A DNA stretch of 32,918 nt from CAZBXE01 sp964496125. Its GTDB lineage: Bacteria; Chlamydiota; Chlamydiia; Chlamydiales; CAZBXE01. The position numbers and the translations under genes were made by a program. The notes under the pieces were generated by a model that saw nothing but the letters and a program-made list of their open reading frames with translations, had not been told where the DNA came from and made no database searches. Where the stretch lies: positions 1 through 32,918 of the forward strand of contig CAZBXE010000017.1 in NCBI GenBank assembly GCA_964496125.1. Reading direction: 5' to 3'. Below are positions 15,486-24,448 of the stretch, one piece after another (position 1 is the stretch's first letter; the number at the start of each line of letters is the position of its first letter).

Positions 15486-16157
15486 TTGGAAGATGCTTGG
15501 ATCAAAGAGTATGCCCGAAAGGGCATACCTTCTTCCTTTCGAACAGACCCCACGAAAGCGGTGGTTTCTTTTTCTGAATTTCTAAAAAAAAAGAACGTGC
15601 ACTCAGGCCAAGGAATCGATCTTGGAGCAGGACGCGGCCGCAATAGCTTTTTTTTAGCACAGCTTGGATTTTCCATGCTTACTCTCGATCTGCTCCAGGA
15701 AAATGCTGAAGCCATACAAAGAGAATCGAGTAAAAAGCAGCTACAAATACAAGCCCATTTTCAAGATGTTTCTGATCCGTGGCCTGTTCAGCCCCATTCT
15801 CTTGCTTTTGCAATAGATATCTTCTGCTATAAACATATCGTGGATAAAACGAAGCAAAAAAGCTACAGAAGACAATTGCACAAAGCACTTAAACAAGGTG
15901 GGTTCTACCTCATATCACTTGCTTCCGAAAAAGACGGCTTTTATGGTCCCCTTCTAGCAACTAGCCCAGATCCCCAAAAGAAAATGATTGTCGATCCTGT
16001 ATCCAAGATAGCCTCCTTTCTCTATACGCAAGAAGAAATTGTAGAAGAATTTAAAGATGTCTTAACTCTTGTTGAAGCAGAAGAGAAAACGTCTGTAAGT
16101 CCCATGTATGGGAAAGAATATCCAAGAACAGTGTTAAATCTTATTTTTAAGAAGTGA
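15486..16157 (+). CDS. class I SAM-dependent methyltransferase
   Basis: The 223-residue protein has the glycine-rich SAM-binding motif I, GIDLGAGRGRN (43-53), followed by the acidic strand end LTLDLLQENAEAIQR (motif II) and the DVSDPWPV and QGGFYLISLASE segments (motifs III and post-III). Class I methyltransferases of this type act on small molecules or proteins; the substrate is not indicated. There is no ATG in the early part of the frame, and TTG at 15486 is taken as start, with GGAGGT about ten bases before it inside the end of the FGE gene. It lies three bases downstream of that gene's stop, so it is likely part of the same operon. It is cytoplasmic. Confidence 0.78.
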   Translation: MEDAWIKEYARKGIPSSFRTDPTKAVVSFSEFLKKKNVHSGQGIDLGAGRGRNSFFLAQLGFSMLTLDLLQENAEAIQRESSKKQLQIQAHFQDVSDPWPVQPHSLAFAIDIFCYKHIVDKTKQKSYRRQLHKALKQGGFYLISLASEKDGFYGPLLATSPDPQKKMIVDPVSKIASFLYTQEEIVEEFKDVLTLVEAEEKTSVSPMYGKEYPRTVLNLIFKK

Positions 16158-16159
16158 GC

Positions 16160-16200
16160 AAAAAAAATCAGCTCTTCCACATTGCTGCAGAAGAGCTGAT
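16160..16200 (-). terminator. intrinsic terminator of the RRM protein gene
   Basis: ATCAGCTCTTC (16167-16177) pairs exactly with GAAGAGCTGAT (16190-16200), an 11-bp stem with a 12-base loop. On the minus strand a run of eight T residues follows (16167-16160), just past the RRM gene's stop. There is no T-run on the plus strand, so it is not clearly a terminator for the methyltransferase gene. Confidence 0.85.
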
Positions 16201-16210
16201 AAACTTTCAA

Positions 16211-16522
16211 TTAACGACGAAAGTTTCCGGGGCCACCATTACGGCTGCCGCCGCCTGGACCACGTACACCTTCTCTTTTTTCTTGAGGTCTTGCTTCGTT
16301 CACAAGAATCTTGCGTCCTTCAACCTCAGAACCATTAAGCTCTTTAATCGCCTTTTCAGCATCTTGCTTATTTTTATACTCAACGAAACCAAATCCACGG
16401 GACTGCCCTGTGTAGCGGTCTAGAATGAGATTTGCGCTCTTAATCTCCCCAAGGGATGAGAAAAGATCACGTAAACCGTCTTCTGTCAAGCTGTGGGGCA
16501 AGTTGCCTATATAAAGTTTCAT
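16211..16522 (-). CDS. single-RRM RNA-binding protein, glycine-rich tail
   Basis: The 103 residues are one RNA recognition motif. RNP2 is LYIGNL (3-8) and RNP1 is RGFGFVEY (42-49), with the aromatic residues that stack on RNA in place. A short Gly/Arg-rich tail (GVRGPGGGSRNGGPGNFRR) follows, as in the small RNA-binding proteins of cyanobacteria and several other bacteria, where they bind mRNA and often respond to cold. AAGGAG lies eight bases before the ATG, and a strong terminator lies after the stop, so it is a monocistronic gene. It diverges from mutS over 193 bases. The family call is firm; which RNAs it binds is not known. Confidence 0.92.
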   Translation of the reverse strand: MKLYIGNLPHSLTEDGLRDLFSSLGEIKSANLILDRYTGQSRGFGFVEYKNKQDAEKAIKELNGSEVEGRKILVNEARPQEKREGVRGPGGGSRNGGPGNFRR

Positions 16523-16715
16523 ACTTTCACTCCTTATTGTCTTCTAGTCTTTCTCTCTTTAATGCAACCTAAATAGGTGGATTCGGTAAAGAAAAGACTG
16601 TTCTGTAAGGAATTTTACACCGTTAGGGAGATATTTTTCAACTGAACATTGCATTTTTCATAAAAGTTATTGTAACCTGTCTTCTGAAACGACTGAAGCT
16701 AAGGAATAGAAAACC

Positions 16716-19205
16716 ATGATGGCACAATGGCAAGCATGTAAAGATGAGGCAAAGGAAGCTGTACTTCTCTTTCGGATGGGCGACTTTTATGAAGCTTTTT
16801 ATGACGATGCCACGCTTATTGCCAAAAAGCTTGGCTTAACGCTCACAAAGCGGCAAGAAGTTCCGATGAGCGGTGTCCCCTTTCACACAGCCGAAGCCTA
16901 TATCGATAAACTCGTTGAAATGGGGCATAAAGTCGCCATCGCTGAACAGATGGAAGACCCAAAAAAGACAAAAGGACTTGTAAGACGGGAAATTGTGCGG
17001 ATCATCACCCCGGGAACTGTGGTCAACTCCTCTCTTCTTCAAGAAAAGAATAATAACTTTTTTGCAGCCATTGCTCAGGTAGGTTCCATCTATGGGCTCG
17101 CGTTTATCGACATTACTACAGCAGAGTGCAAAGTCACCGAGTTTGCAGAGGAAAAAAATCTGTATAATGAACTTCTTCGCTTAAGGCCGGCTGAAATCCT
17201 CGTCTCACGTAAGTTTAAAGAAAAAAAGGCTTCTTTTTTTCAAAATATCTTAGATGCCCACACCATGCTTGTCAATACATGGGATGATTGGCGATTTGAC
17301 CATCAAGTTACCTACCCCTTTCTTATCCAACACCTTAAAGTGCACAGTCTAGATGGTTTTGGCCTGCAGGGGAAAGTCGGAGGGATCAATGCAGCTGGCG
17401 CGCTTCTTCGCTACATTCAGGAAAATCTCTCTCTATCGATCGACCATGTCAAAGAAATGGGAGTCTATTTTTCTTCTGATTTCATGTCCCTTGACTTTGG
17501 AACAGAAAGGAATCTAGAAATCACTGAGTCACTCCAAGAGAGAGGCAAAAGCCGCACGCTCCTCTCTATTCTCGATAAGACAGTAACGCCCATGGGAGGA
17601 AGACTCATGCGTCAATTTGTCAAAAGGCCCCTTCTTTCTGTCGATAAGATTAAAACCCGGCAAGAAGCAGTCAAATGCTTTTTCCTAAAGCCCCACGAAT
17701 CAAGTGAGATTGAACGTCTTCTTGATCAAGTGCAAGACTTAGAACGCATCATGATGAAGATCGAAACTGCATTTGCTGGCCCAAAAGACATCGCAGCCTT
17801 AAGGTTTTCTCTCGAGCCCCTCGAAGAGCTTAAGAAAGCTCTCTCTCCTTTTGAAAGCACTCTTTTAGAACAGCTTCGAGCAGCCATTCGACCCCTCCCT
17901 GAGCTTACCCTTCTGATCCAACAGGCCATCGAAGACTCCCCTCCGCTGCGTGCATCCGATGGGAACGTCATCCGAGAGGGATATTGTGGGGAGCTTGATG
18001 ATCTTCGATGTATGAGTAAAACTGGAAAGTCATGGATTGCCAATTACCAAGCCAAGGTGCGCGATGAAACGGGCATCAAGACCTTAAAAGTTGGCTATAA
18101 TAAAATGTTTGGCTATTTTATCGAAGTGAGCAGAGGGCAATGTGATAAGGTGCCAGACTCCTTCCAAAGAAGACAAACGCTTGTCAATGCAGAAAGGTTC
18201 ATTACCCCTGCTCTCAAAGAGTATGAGACGAAAATCTTAACCGCAGAAGAGAGAATGCTTGCGCTTGAAGCAGAGATTTTTGCTAAAGTGCGTCAAGAGG
18301 TAGCGAAATATGCCCCTGATGTGCTCAGTATCGCAAAAGCCATTGCCTACATTGACTGTCTTCTCTCTCTTGGCCTTGTGGCCAGAAAAAACGGATACGT
18401 CAGACCAGAAATTGACAAAAGCAAAAAACTACACATTGTAGAGGGAAGACACCCTGTAGTAGAGGAGATTAACCTCCGAGAAAAATTTGTGCCCAATGAC
18501 ACTCTTTTGGATCAAGATGAAAATCAGCTGATGCTCATCACTGGACCTAACATGGCAGGAAAATCCACCTACATCCGCCAAGTAGCGCTCATTGCGATCA
18601 TGGCCCAAATGGGCTCTTTTGTTCCTGCCAAAGAGGCCCACATTGGCATCATCGACCAGGTGTTTACCCGTATTGGTGCAAGCGACGACCTAGCCAAGGG
18701 GCAATCTACCTTTATGGTCGAGATGGCAGAGACAGCAAACATTCTCCACAACGCCACAGACCGCTCCCTTGTCATTCTCGACGAGATCGGCCGCGGGACG
18801 AGCACTTATGATGGAATTTCGATTGCTTGGGCAGTCGCAGAATATCTTCTTACAGAAGAGTGCAAGAGAGCAAAGACCCTCTTTGCTACCCACTATTTCG
18901 AATTAACAAAGCTCGAAGGAAAGGTTCCAGGAGCTATCAACTACAATGTATGCGTTCAAGAAGTGGAGAGCGAAATCCATTTCCTCCGAAAAATTGTAAG
19001 AGGTTCAGCTGACAAAAGCTACGGCATCCATGTCGCAAAGCTAGCAGGTCTTCCCTTAGTTGCCCTCCAAAGAGCAAGCGAAATTCTAGATCACCTCGAA
19101 GAAAATAGGAGTCGTCAAACGGCCTTCGAACCAAGTATTGCGAAAAAACGAGAACGCAGGCGCGGCGTTCTCCAGAGCCAAGATCAGCTGCTTCTCTTCG
19201 ATTGA
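16716..19205 (+). CDS. mutS: DNA mismatch repair protein MutS
   Basis: The 829-residue protein recognises base mismatches and short loops and recruits MutL. It has the mismatch-contacting Phe-X-Glu (F24, E26 in MGDFYEAF), the connector and lever domains, Walker A GPNMAGKST (610-618), Walker B LVILDEIGRGTSTYDG (D689, E690) and FATHYFEL. Its N-terminus is about 12 residues shorter than the E. coli protein, starting MMAQWQACKDEAKE directly at the segment that usually reads TPMMQQ. A TAG lies three codons upstream, so the start cannot be moved back. AAGGAA precedes the ATG. No mutL is in the window. The gene resembles core DNA in codon use. Confidence 0.98.
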   Translation: MMAQWQACKDEAKEAVLLFRMGDFYEAFYDDATLIAKKLGLTLTKRQEVPMSGVPFHTAEAYIDKLVEMGHKVAIAEQMEDPKKTKGLVRREIVRIITPGTVVNSSLLQEKNNNFFAAIAQVGSIYGLAFIDITTAECKVTEFAEEKNLYNELLRLRPAEILVSRKFKEKKASFFQNILDAHTMLVNTWDDWRFDHQVTYPFLIQHLKVHSLDGFGLQGKVGGINAAGALLRYIQENLSLSIDHVKEMGVYFSSDFMSLDFGTERNLEITESLQERGKSRTLLSILDKTVTPMGGRLMRQFVKRPLLSVDKIKTRQEAVKCFFLKPHESSEIERLLDQVQDLERIMMKIETAFAGPKDIAALRFSLEPLEELKKALSPFESTLLEQLRAAIRPLPELTLLIQQAIEDSPPLRASDGNVIREGYCGELDDLRCMSKTGKSWIANYQAKVRDETGIKTLKVGYNKMFGYFIEVSRGQCDKVPDSFQRRQTLVNAERFITPALKEYETKILTAEERMLALEAEIFAKVRQEVAKYAPDVLSIAKAIAYIDCLLSLGLVARKNGYVRPEIDKSKKLHIVEGRHPVVEEINLREKFVPNDTLLDQDENQLMLITGPNMAGKSTYIRQVALIAIMAQMGSFVPAKEAHIGIIDQVFTRIGASDDLAKGQSTFMVEMAETANILHNATDRSLVILDEIGRGTSTYDGISIAWAVAEYLLTEECKRAKTLFATHYFELTKLEGKVPGAINYNVCVQEVESEIHFLRKIVRGSADKSYGIHVAKLAGLPLVALQRASEILDHLEENRSRQTAFEPSIAKKRERRRGVLQSQDQLLLFD

Positions 19206-19245
19206 TTTGTTGCTGTTTTTGCTAAGCTTTGCTAAATTAATTCCG

Positions 19246-20007
19246 ATGAGAAAAATGCCCACACACTTAGGCGCGCTATCGGATCACCTTAACACTTACT
19301 TTCACGACACAAGCATTCTTTTTCAATTCACACTGCAAGAACTTCTAAGGTCGCATTACGAGCTTCTTATTCTCAAGGACTTGATGCAGAAGATCCGCAC
19401 ACAAAACTCCTCAAATGACCTCAACGACAGACACAGAAAAGGCCTTGCACTTCTGCGCAGCAGCCTTCTTAAGCTAGGCGCCCTTCCCACCTCAGGAGTA
19501 ATTTGGCAACTGGGAGGCGGCGCCCTCAACAAGCTCAAGAACTTTGTCGACATGCTCGGCAGAGCCTCAGGCATCGATCATTACCAGATGCGCTATCTCC
19601 AGCACCACATCACAGAAGCCCTCTGGTTCTGCCTTCAAAGCGTAGAAATCTTTGAAACGCACAAGGGAGATCCCACAGACAGAAAGTTTTTTCTCTTCCC
19701 TACCAGGCTCGAGCTAAACATTCGAAAAATCGAAAAACATATCCGATGCGCCGGCTACCACCTCTTCTGCCTGCTTCCTCAGTTTCGTGAGGATGAAAAT
19801 ATTCTTTTTTTCATCCTCAAAAAACGGGCACTCTTTGAAAAAATTTTGGGCCCTAATCGCATCTTTGAAATTTTTTCTAGTCTCTTTATTGATGGTATCC
19901 CTGAAATGCTGTTCTTTGTTAAAACAAGGTATGAAGCAAGGGGATTTGATCATATGATCCCCACCATTGAAGAGAAAGTGCTAGAATTAAAGGAGTCCCT
20001 AACATGA
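19246..20007 (+). CDS. conserved-looking helical protein of unknown function upstream of priA
   Basis: I do not recognise this 253-residue protein. It is rich in Leu, Phe, His and Arg and appears almost wholly helical and soluble, with no signal peptide. Landmarks are HLGALSDHLNTYFHDTSILF near the N-terminus, KLGALPTSGVIWQLGGGALN and RKIEKHIRCAGYHLFCLLPQ. ATG at 19246 is taken as the start; the frame is open upstream into the mutS end, but that would overlap mutS by 68 bases and add a sequence unlike the rest. A second ATG follows at 19255. There is no clear Shine-Dalgarno. It overlaps the next gene by four bases (ATGA), so it is translationally coupled to it and, through it, to priA. Confidence 0.7.
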   Translation: MRKMPTHLGALSDHLNTYFHDTSILFQFTLQELLRSHYELLILKDLMQKIRTQNSSNDLNDRHRKGLALLRSSLLKLGALPTSGVIWQLGGGALNKLKNFVDMLGRASGIDHYQMRYLQHHITEALWFCLQSVEIFETHKGDPTDRKFFLFPTRLELNIRKIEKHIRCAGYHLFCLLPQFREDENILFFILKKRALFEKILGPNRIFEIFSSLFIDGIPEMLFFVKTRYEARGFDHMIPTIEEKVLELKESLT

Positions 20008-20645
20008 GACAAGCTCACAGAAACCTTATTCAGGATACAAAACTCTACCTAGAGCAAAACTATCCTACAGGGGGAAAGATAGTAACAACCCCGGAAATAG
20101 CCAGCTTTTTTGCCTCACAAGGAAAGGAACCAAAGCAAATTCAGGCTCCTCCACCCTCCAAAGAAATCGCTCCAAAACCTCCTCAGAAACAGATTGGGCC
20201 TTCCCTTCCCGTAAAAGAGATCACTCCCCCCAAGCCTATTAAAGAACTCCCATCCAAAGAACAGCCTAAGCAACTTCCCCCTCCACGCAAAGAAGATTAT
20301 GCTGACATCAAGTCGTTTTATAAAAACACCTATCCAAACATCAAGCTTCAAGAAAACTTACCGGAGGTGCTTCTTGTCTACCAAGGTCTAGGAGCAGAAG
20401 AGGTTGCTTTCCTTCAGAAAATCGGAGATGCGATTACAAAACACTTTGTGCTTGCAGAAGCGATTTCACATGAGGAGATCGTAAATCACAAAGCCTCACG
20501 TCTTCTAATCAGGGCAGGTTTACCAACCTCTCTAGAAACACCCCCTTGCCACACCCTTATCATGGAAGAGCCCTCGTCCTATATGCATGACCAAAAGAAA
20601 AAGGGAGAGCTCTGGAAGCAGATCTCTGAGCTTTTAAAATCGTGA
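20004..20645 (+). CDS. proline/lysine-rich linker protein of unknown function (position of CT779)
   Basis: The 213-residue protein has three parts. Residues 1-40 (RNLIQDTKLYLEQNY and TTPEIASFFASQGK) are helical. Residues about 46-97 are a low-complexity linker made of Pro-Lys-Glu units such as PPPSKEIAPKPP, VKEITPPKPIKEL and PSKEQPKQLPPPRKE. The rest is a compact alpha/beta domain (LPEVLLVYQGLGAEEVAFLQ, then ASRLLIRAGLPTS). The function is unknown. It lies directly in front of priA with GTGA overlap, a position occupied in C. trachomatis by the uncharacterised CT779; I infer correspondence from position only. Overlaps on both sides indicate one operon with the preceding gene and priA. Confidence 0.75.
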   Translation: MRQAHRNLIQDTKLYLEQNYPTGGKIVTTPEIASFFASQGKEPKQIQAPPPSKEIAPKPPQKQIGPSLPVKEITPPKPIKELPSKEQPKQLPPPRKEDYADIKSFYKNTYPNIKLQENLPEVLLVYQGLGAEEVAFLQKIGDAITKHFVLAEAISHEEIVNHKASRLLIRAGLPTSLETPPCHTLIMEEPSSYMHDQKKKGELWKQISELLKS

Positions 20646-22864
20646 GCAAATACGCTGAAATCCTCTTAGAAGCGACTATCTCAAAGACGCTTGATTACAA
20701 AATACCAGAACATCTACCCACTGTCAGTCCCGGCATGCGTGTCTCAGTGCCTGTGCGAGGGCACATGCGAAATGGGATCATCCTCCATGTAAAGGAAACT
20801 TCCCCGTACGAAAACGCTCTTCCTATCCACGCAGTCGATAAAACAGTCCCCCTTCTCTCCCACGACCTTTTTCCCCTTGCGCACTTTATCAGCAAATATT
20901 ACTGCACCCCCCTCTCGCAAGTACTTAAGATTATGGTCCCTGCGAGCATCCGTTCTCAAGAGCATAAAAAACAACTTTTTGTCTCGCGCAAAAAAAGCAA
21001 AGAGGAGATCCGCGAGCTTGCGGTAGACCTACGGGAAAAATATGCCGAGCAAGCATCTATTCTCGATGTGATGCTCGGTGTGACAAAGGGGATTTTACTC
21101 ACAGAGCTTTTAGAAAAAGCGGGAACAAGCCAAAGCCCTGTGATGACTCTTGCAAAAAAGGGGGTTTTAACCCTCGACTCCACACAAGTCGACAGATCCC
21201 CCCTGCAAGATCAAGAATTTTTTCGCACCCAGCCAAAAACCTTAAGTGAAGAGCAGCAGGCAGCTTTCGATGCCCTCCAAAAAGATCTTGTGGATGGTAT
21301 TTTTTCTGTGCACCTCTTGCATGGAGTAACAGGTAGTGGCAAGACAGAGATCTATCTTCAAAGCATCCAGAAGGCACTTGAACTTGGAAAAACGGCCATC
21401 ATGCTCGTCCCCGAAATTGCCCTAACAGAACAAACGATTGATCGCTTTAGAAGCCGCTTTGAAGGCAATATTGCCATACTGCACCACCGTCTCTCGCAAG
21501 GGGAAAGACATGATGAGTGGCACCGCATACAAAGGGGGGAAGCCCACATTGTGATTGGAGCTAGATCTGCAGTCTTTTCGCCTGTTAACAACCTAGGGCT
21601 GATCATCGTAGACGAAGAGCATGAATCGTCGTATAAACAGCAAGAGGAGATGCCCTGCTACCATGCCAGGGATGTTGCGGTGATGCGCGCTAAACTTGGC
21701 TCTGCTGTATGCCTACTTGGCTCTGCCACACCTAGTCTTGAGAGCTACTACAACGCCATGCAAGGAAAATACCATCTCAGCACACTGACAAAAAGACCGA
21801 CTGCACAAAAAGCTCCCCTCATCACCCTCGTTGACATGAAAAAAGAGTTTGAAAAGGCAAAGGGGTTTACCAATTTCTCTGACAAGCTCCTCTCTGCCTT
21901 GAAGACAAGAATTGCTCTCGGGGAACAAAGCATCCTCTTCTTAAATAGGCGCGGCTATCATACGCAGCTTCTTTGCAAAGGGTGTGGAGAGGAGGTGATC
22001 TGCCCTCATTGCGATGTACCTCTTACTTTTCATAAGAGCGAAAAGGCGCTCACCTGCCATCTCTGTACAACAACCCTCTCTCCTCCCCCTACGATCTGCC
22101 CCTCCTGCAAAAAGGGGGAGACCATGAAATTCAAAGGGGTGGGAACAGAACAAATTGAAAAGCAGCTCCAAGCACTTTTTCCTGAGGCAAGAGTGCTTCG
22201 TATGGACAGGGACACAACTAAACACAAAGGAGCACACGGAAAACTGGCCCGCTCCTTTGCCTCTGGAAAAGCGGATATTCTCATCGGCACGCAAATGATT
22301 GCCAAGGGGTTGCATTTTCCTGAAGTTACGCTTGTGGGGATTTTAAATGCCGATCCTTCTCTTCAACTTCCTGATTTTAAGGCCTCTGAAATTTCCTTCC
22401 AGTTGATCACGCAGGTAGCAGGAAGAGCTGGCCGCGGCGAGACGAAGGGAGAGGTCATTTTGCAGACAACGATTCCAGAAAACCGTACGATCGAACTTGC
22501 CACAAAGCTTGATTATAAAACCTTTTATGAAGAAGAAATGGCAATACGCGCTCTTTTTGAGTATCCACCTTATTCTCAGATGGTTAAAGTTACCATTTCA
22601 GGGGCAGATCTGCTCAAAACTGAAAAGCTAGGGATTGCGTTTCGGGAAAAAATCCTTTCCAACCTTCCTAAATCTGCCCAGGTTCTGCCCCTAACACCCT
22701 GCGGCTATCCCAAGATCAAAGACCGCTACCGTTTCCAGTTCCTAATGAAAGATCGCAAAATGGCCCCCCTTACTGTGGGCCTAGAGAAAACCCTATCCCA
22801 AACCAAAAATTCCTCGTCGATTAAAATCCAAATCGATGTCAATCCCACAAGCACCTTTAACTAA
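20642..22864 (+). CDS. priA: primosomal protein N' (replication restart helicase PriA)
   Basis: The 740-residue helicase reloads the replisome at stalled forks. The N-terminal DNA-binding domain covers residues 1-105. Walker A GVTGSGKT (228-235), the DEEH box (324-327), GSATPSLES (360-368), and the helicase C-terminal QVAGRAGRGE motif are present. Eight zinc-binding cysteines lie at 445, 448, 454, 457, 472, 475, 486 and 489, the two-site arrangement typical of PriA. The start is GTG, overlapping the previous stop by four bases. Length equals that of other PriA proteins (E. coli 732). Nothing is missing. Confidence 0.98.
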   Translation: MSKYAEILLEATISKTLDYKIPEHLPTVSPGMRVSVPVRGHMRNGIILHVKETSPYENALPIHAVDKTVPLLSHDLFPLAHFISKYYCTPLSQVLKIMVPASIRSQEHKKQLFVSRKKSKEEIRELAVDLREKYAEQASILDVMLGVTKGILLTELLEKAGTSQSPVMTLAKKGVLTLDSTQVDRSPLQDQEFFRTQPKTLSEEQQAAFDALQKDLVDGIFSVHLLHGVTGSGKTEIYLQSIQKALELGKTAIMLVPEIALTEQTIDRFRSRFEGNIAILHHRLSQGERHDEWHRIQRGEAHIVIGARSAVFSPVNNLGLIIVDEEHESSYKQQEEMPCYHARDVAVMRAKLGSAVCLLGSATPSLESYYNAMQGKYHLSTLTKRPTAQKAPLITLVDMKKEFEKAKGFTNFSDKLLSALKTRIALGEQSILFLNRRGYHTQLLCKGCGEEVICPHCDVPLTFHKSEKALTCHLCTTTLSPPPTICPSCKKGETMKFKGVGTEQIEKQLQALFPEARVLRMDRDTTKHKGAHGKLARSFASGKADILIGTQMIAKGLHFPEVTLVGILNADPSLQLPDFKASEISFQLITQVAGRAGRGETKGEVILQTTIPENRTIELATKLDYKTFYEEEMAIRALFEYPPYSQMVKVTISGADLLKTEKLGIAFREKILSNLPKSAQVLPLTPCGYPKIKDRYRFQFLMKDRKMAPLTVGLEKTLSQTKNSSSIKIQIDVNPTSTFN

Positions 22865-22991
22865 AAAAATCTTATACCAAGATTGTAGACAAACTTCCTT
22901 GAGATACGTCTTTTGAAGAAGAAGCAAGAGTCATAACACGTCAGCAATTGTTGATAAAACCGCAGACCATGCCTAGGTGTACCATGGCAAC

Positions 22992-23020
22992 TTGAGATTT
23001 AAAATTAAATTTTATATAAT
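22992..23020 (+). promoter_or_regulatory. near-consensus sigma-66/70 promoter
   Basis: TTGAGA (22992-22997) is separated by exactly 17 bases from TATAAT (23015-23020). Transcription should start near 23027, about 37 bases before the ATG at 23064. This is the best promoter seen in the window and belongs to the candidate effector gene. Confidence 0.75.
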
Positions 23021-23063
23021 ACAAACAGGCCAAGCTTAAAGGGAAGTCCAAAAAAGAGGTTTT

Positions 23064-24212
23064 ATGGGACCAGATTCTCTACAACCTAAGATACCTGATG
23101 CAACGTTTTTTACTCCGACGGAAAGGGGACAGGAAACAAAAGAGAGCGAAAAACTGCAAGAGATAGGTCCTCCTACTCTCTTTCACACTACAGCATTCCA
23201 ACAGCCATTAGAATCACCCGGAAGCGCCAAAATTCCACAAGCTTCCAAAGCAGAAGGAAGTGAAGGTGGCAGCTTAAGAACGAAAGCAAAGCTAGTGTTT
23301 CAAAAAAGCTTCGGAGTGGAGAGATCTCAAGAAGATATCACAGAAAAATTTACAGAGAACGAAAAAACTGCATACAGTAAATTAGATGCTGACCAAAAGA
23401 CCAAGTTTGCCAAACTTTCTCCTAAGGAACAAAAAATTGCCTGTGAATTGTTCGATGGGTTGAATATTGAGAATACAATTAAATTCATAACACTAGAACC
23501 AGAACAAAGATCTTTAATTATAAAATCATCACGTAAAATGAATCCTAAAGAGTATTTTGTCGGTTCAGAAAAAAAAGAAAACCAACACGATAAGCACATA
23601 GACACAATAAGAGGGTTACTAAATTTAGTATCATTAGTATCAAATGACCCTGACAAAGCCAAAAAATTCATAGATTTAAATAACATTGAAAAACTCAAAG
23701 ATTTAAACGAACAAGAATTAAATGAACTTTTTTTGTTAACTCAAAACATAAAAGTAACGACTGAAGGAAATCCTACTACAAATTATCTAAATACAACTAA
23801 AGAGGATAGAGATAGATACCGCAAAAACAATCCAACAACCGAAAAAAATCAAAGTAATTTTATTATGCAATACCATATGTCGCCTGAACGAGCTCGTCTA
23901 GTAGACGAGTTGACGCCTCTTAAAGCAGAAATAGACAAGCAACCAATCGACAGAAATGCAATAAATTCACTTGTTGCGAATTTCATAATTAGACATAAAA
24001 ATGACAGCAATGCCCTATTAGCATATGAAACTCTTGGTGTCTTATTGAATAGGCAAGCAAGCAAACTTGAAATAAAGGAAAAATTAATAATATTACCGCT
24101 AAGCACAAGTACAACAAATCCAGATGGGACTTTAACTTCACGCCCAGAAGAGCCTAAAGAACAAGAAAAAAGGATGTTTCTATGGCTCGAAAAATTTTCC
24201 TCAAAGAGCTAG
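23064..24212 (+). CDS. lineage-specific hydrophilic protein, candidate type III effector
   Basis: I do not recognise this 382-residue protein. The first 90 residues are Ser/Thr/Pro/Gln-rich and look disordered (MGPDSLQPKIPDATFFTPTE onwards), with no signal peptide, a style common at the start of type III substrates. The remainder is charged and helical, with KFAKLSPKEQKIACELFDGL, KFIDLNNIEKLKDLNEQELN and a Lys/Asn-rich middle; only one Cys is present. Base composition is clearly more AT-rich than the priA and lysS genes around it, suggesting acquisition or fast evolution. It has its own near-consensus promoter and a GAGGT ribosome binding site, so it is probably well expressed. Its effector role is inference from style and context only; a structural or regulatory role is equally open. 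Confidence 0.6.
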   Translation: MGPDSLQPKIPDATFFTPTERGQETKESEKLQEIGPPTLFHTTAFQQPLESPGSAKIPQASKAEGSEGGSLRTKAKLVFQKSFGVERSQEDITEKFTENEKTAYSKLDADQKTKFAKLSPKEQKIACELFDGLNIENTIKFITLEPEQRSLIIKSSRKMNPKEYFVGSEKKENQHDKHIDTIRGLLNLVSLVSNDPDKAKKFIDLNNIEKLKDLNEQELNELFLLTQNIKVTTEGNPTTNYLNTTKEDRDRYRKNNPTTEKNQSNFIMQYHMSPERARLVDELTPLKAEIDKQPIDRNAINSLVANFIIRHKNDSNALLAYETLGVLLNRQASKLEIKEKLIILPLSTSTTNPDGTLTSRPEEPKEQEKRMFLWLEKFSSKS

Positions 24213-24298
24213 ACTAAGCAACGCACCACCTAAAGAGGCAACGACCAACTTTTAGGTAAATTCTGGCAAAATATTAATGGATCTCATAAGATGCCATT

Positions 24299-24448
24299 AT
24301 GATTAAAAAGATGTGGGAGAGTAAGTGGCAAACGAAGGTTTTCTACTTCAATGCCTTTGTTTATCTGCTTGCGATTATTGGCACAACTCTCTATGCTTAC
24401 GGTCGCCTTGACTCCGTAAGAAGCTATAAAACAGAAAGAGTACGTTAA
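24299..24448 (+). CDS. 49-residue single-helix membrane protein overlapping lysS
   Basis: This short gene runs ATG ATT AAA AAG to CGT TAA and encodes MIKKMWESKWQTK followed by one hydrophobic helix (VFYFNAFVYLLAIIGTTLYA) and a basic tail (GRLDSVRSYKTERVR). It therefore looks like a small inner-membrane protein. Its TAA shares one base with the ATG of lysS (TAATG), a classic sign of translational coupling, and lysS has no good Shine-Dalgarno of its own (the upstream AAAGAG lies inside this gene). The start lacks a strong ribosome binding site. No family is recognised. Confidence 0.6.
   Translation: MIKKMWESKWQTKVFYFNAFVYLLAIIGTTLYAYGRLDSVRSYKTERVR

Noticed and set aside
19138..19245. Upstream extension of the unknown gene after mutS
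   Set aside because: It would overlap mutS by 68 bases and the extra sequence shows no sign of being coding.
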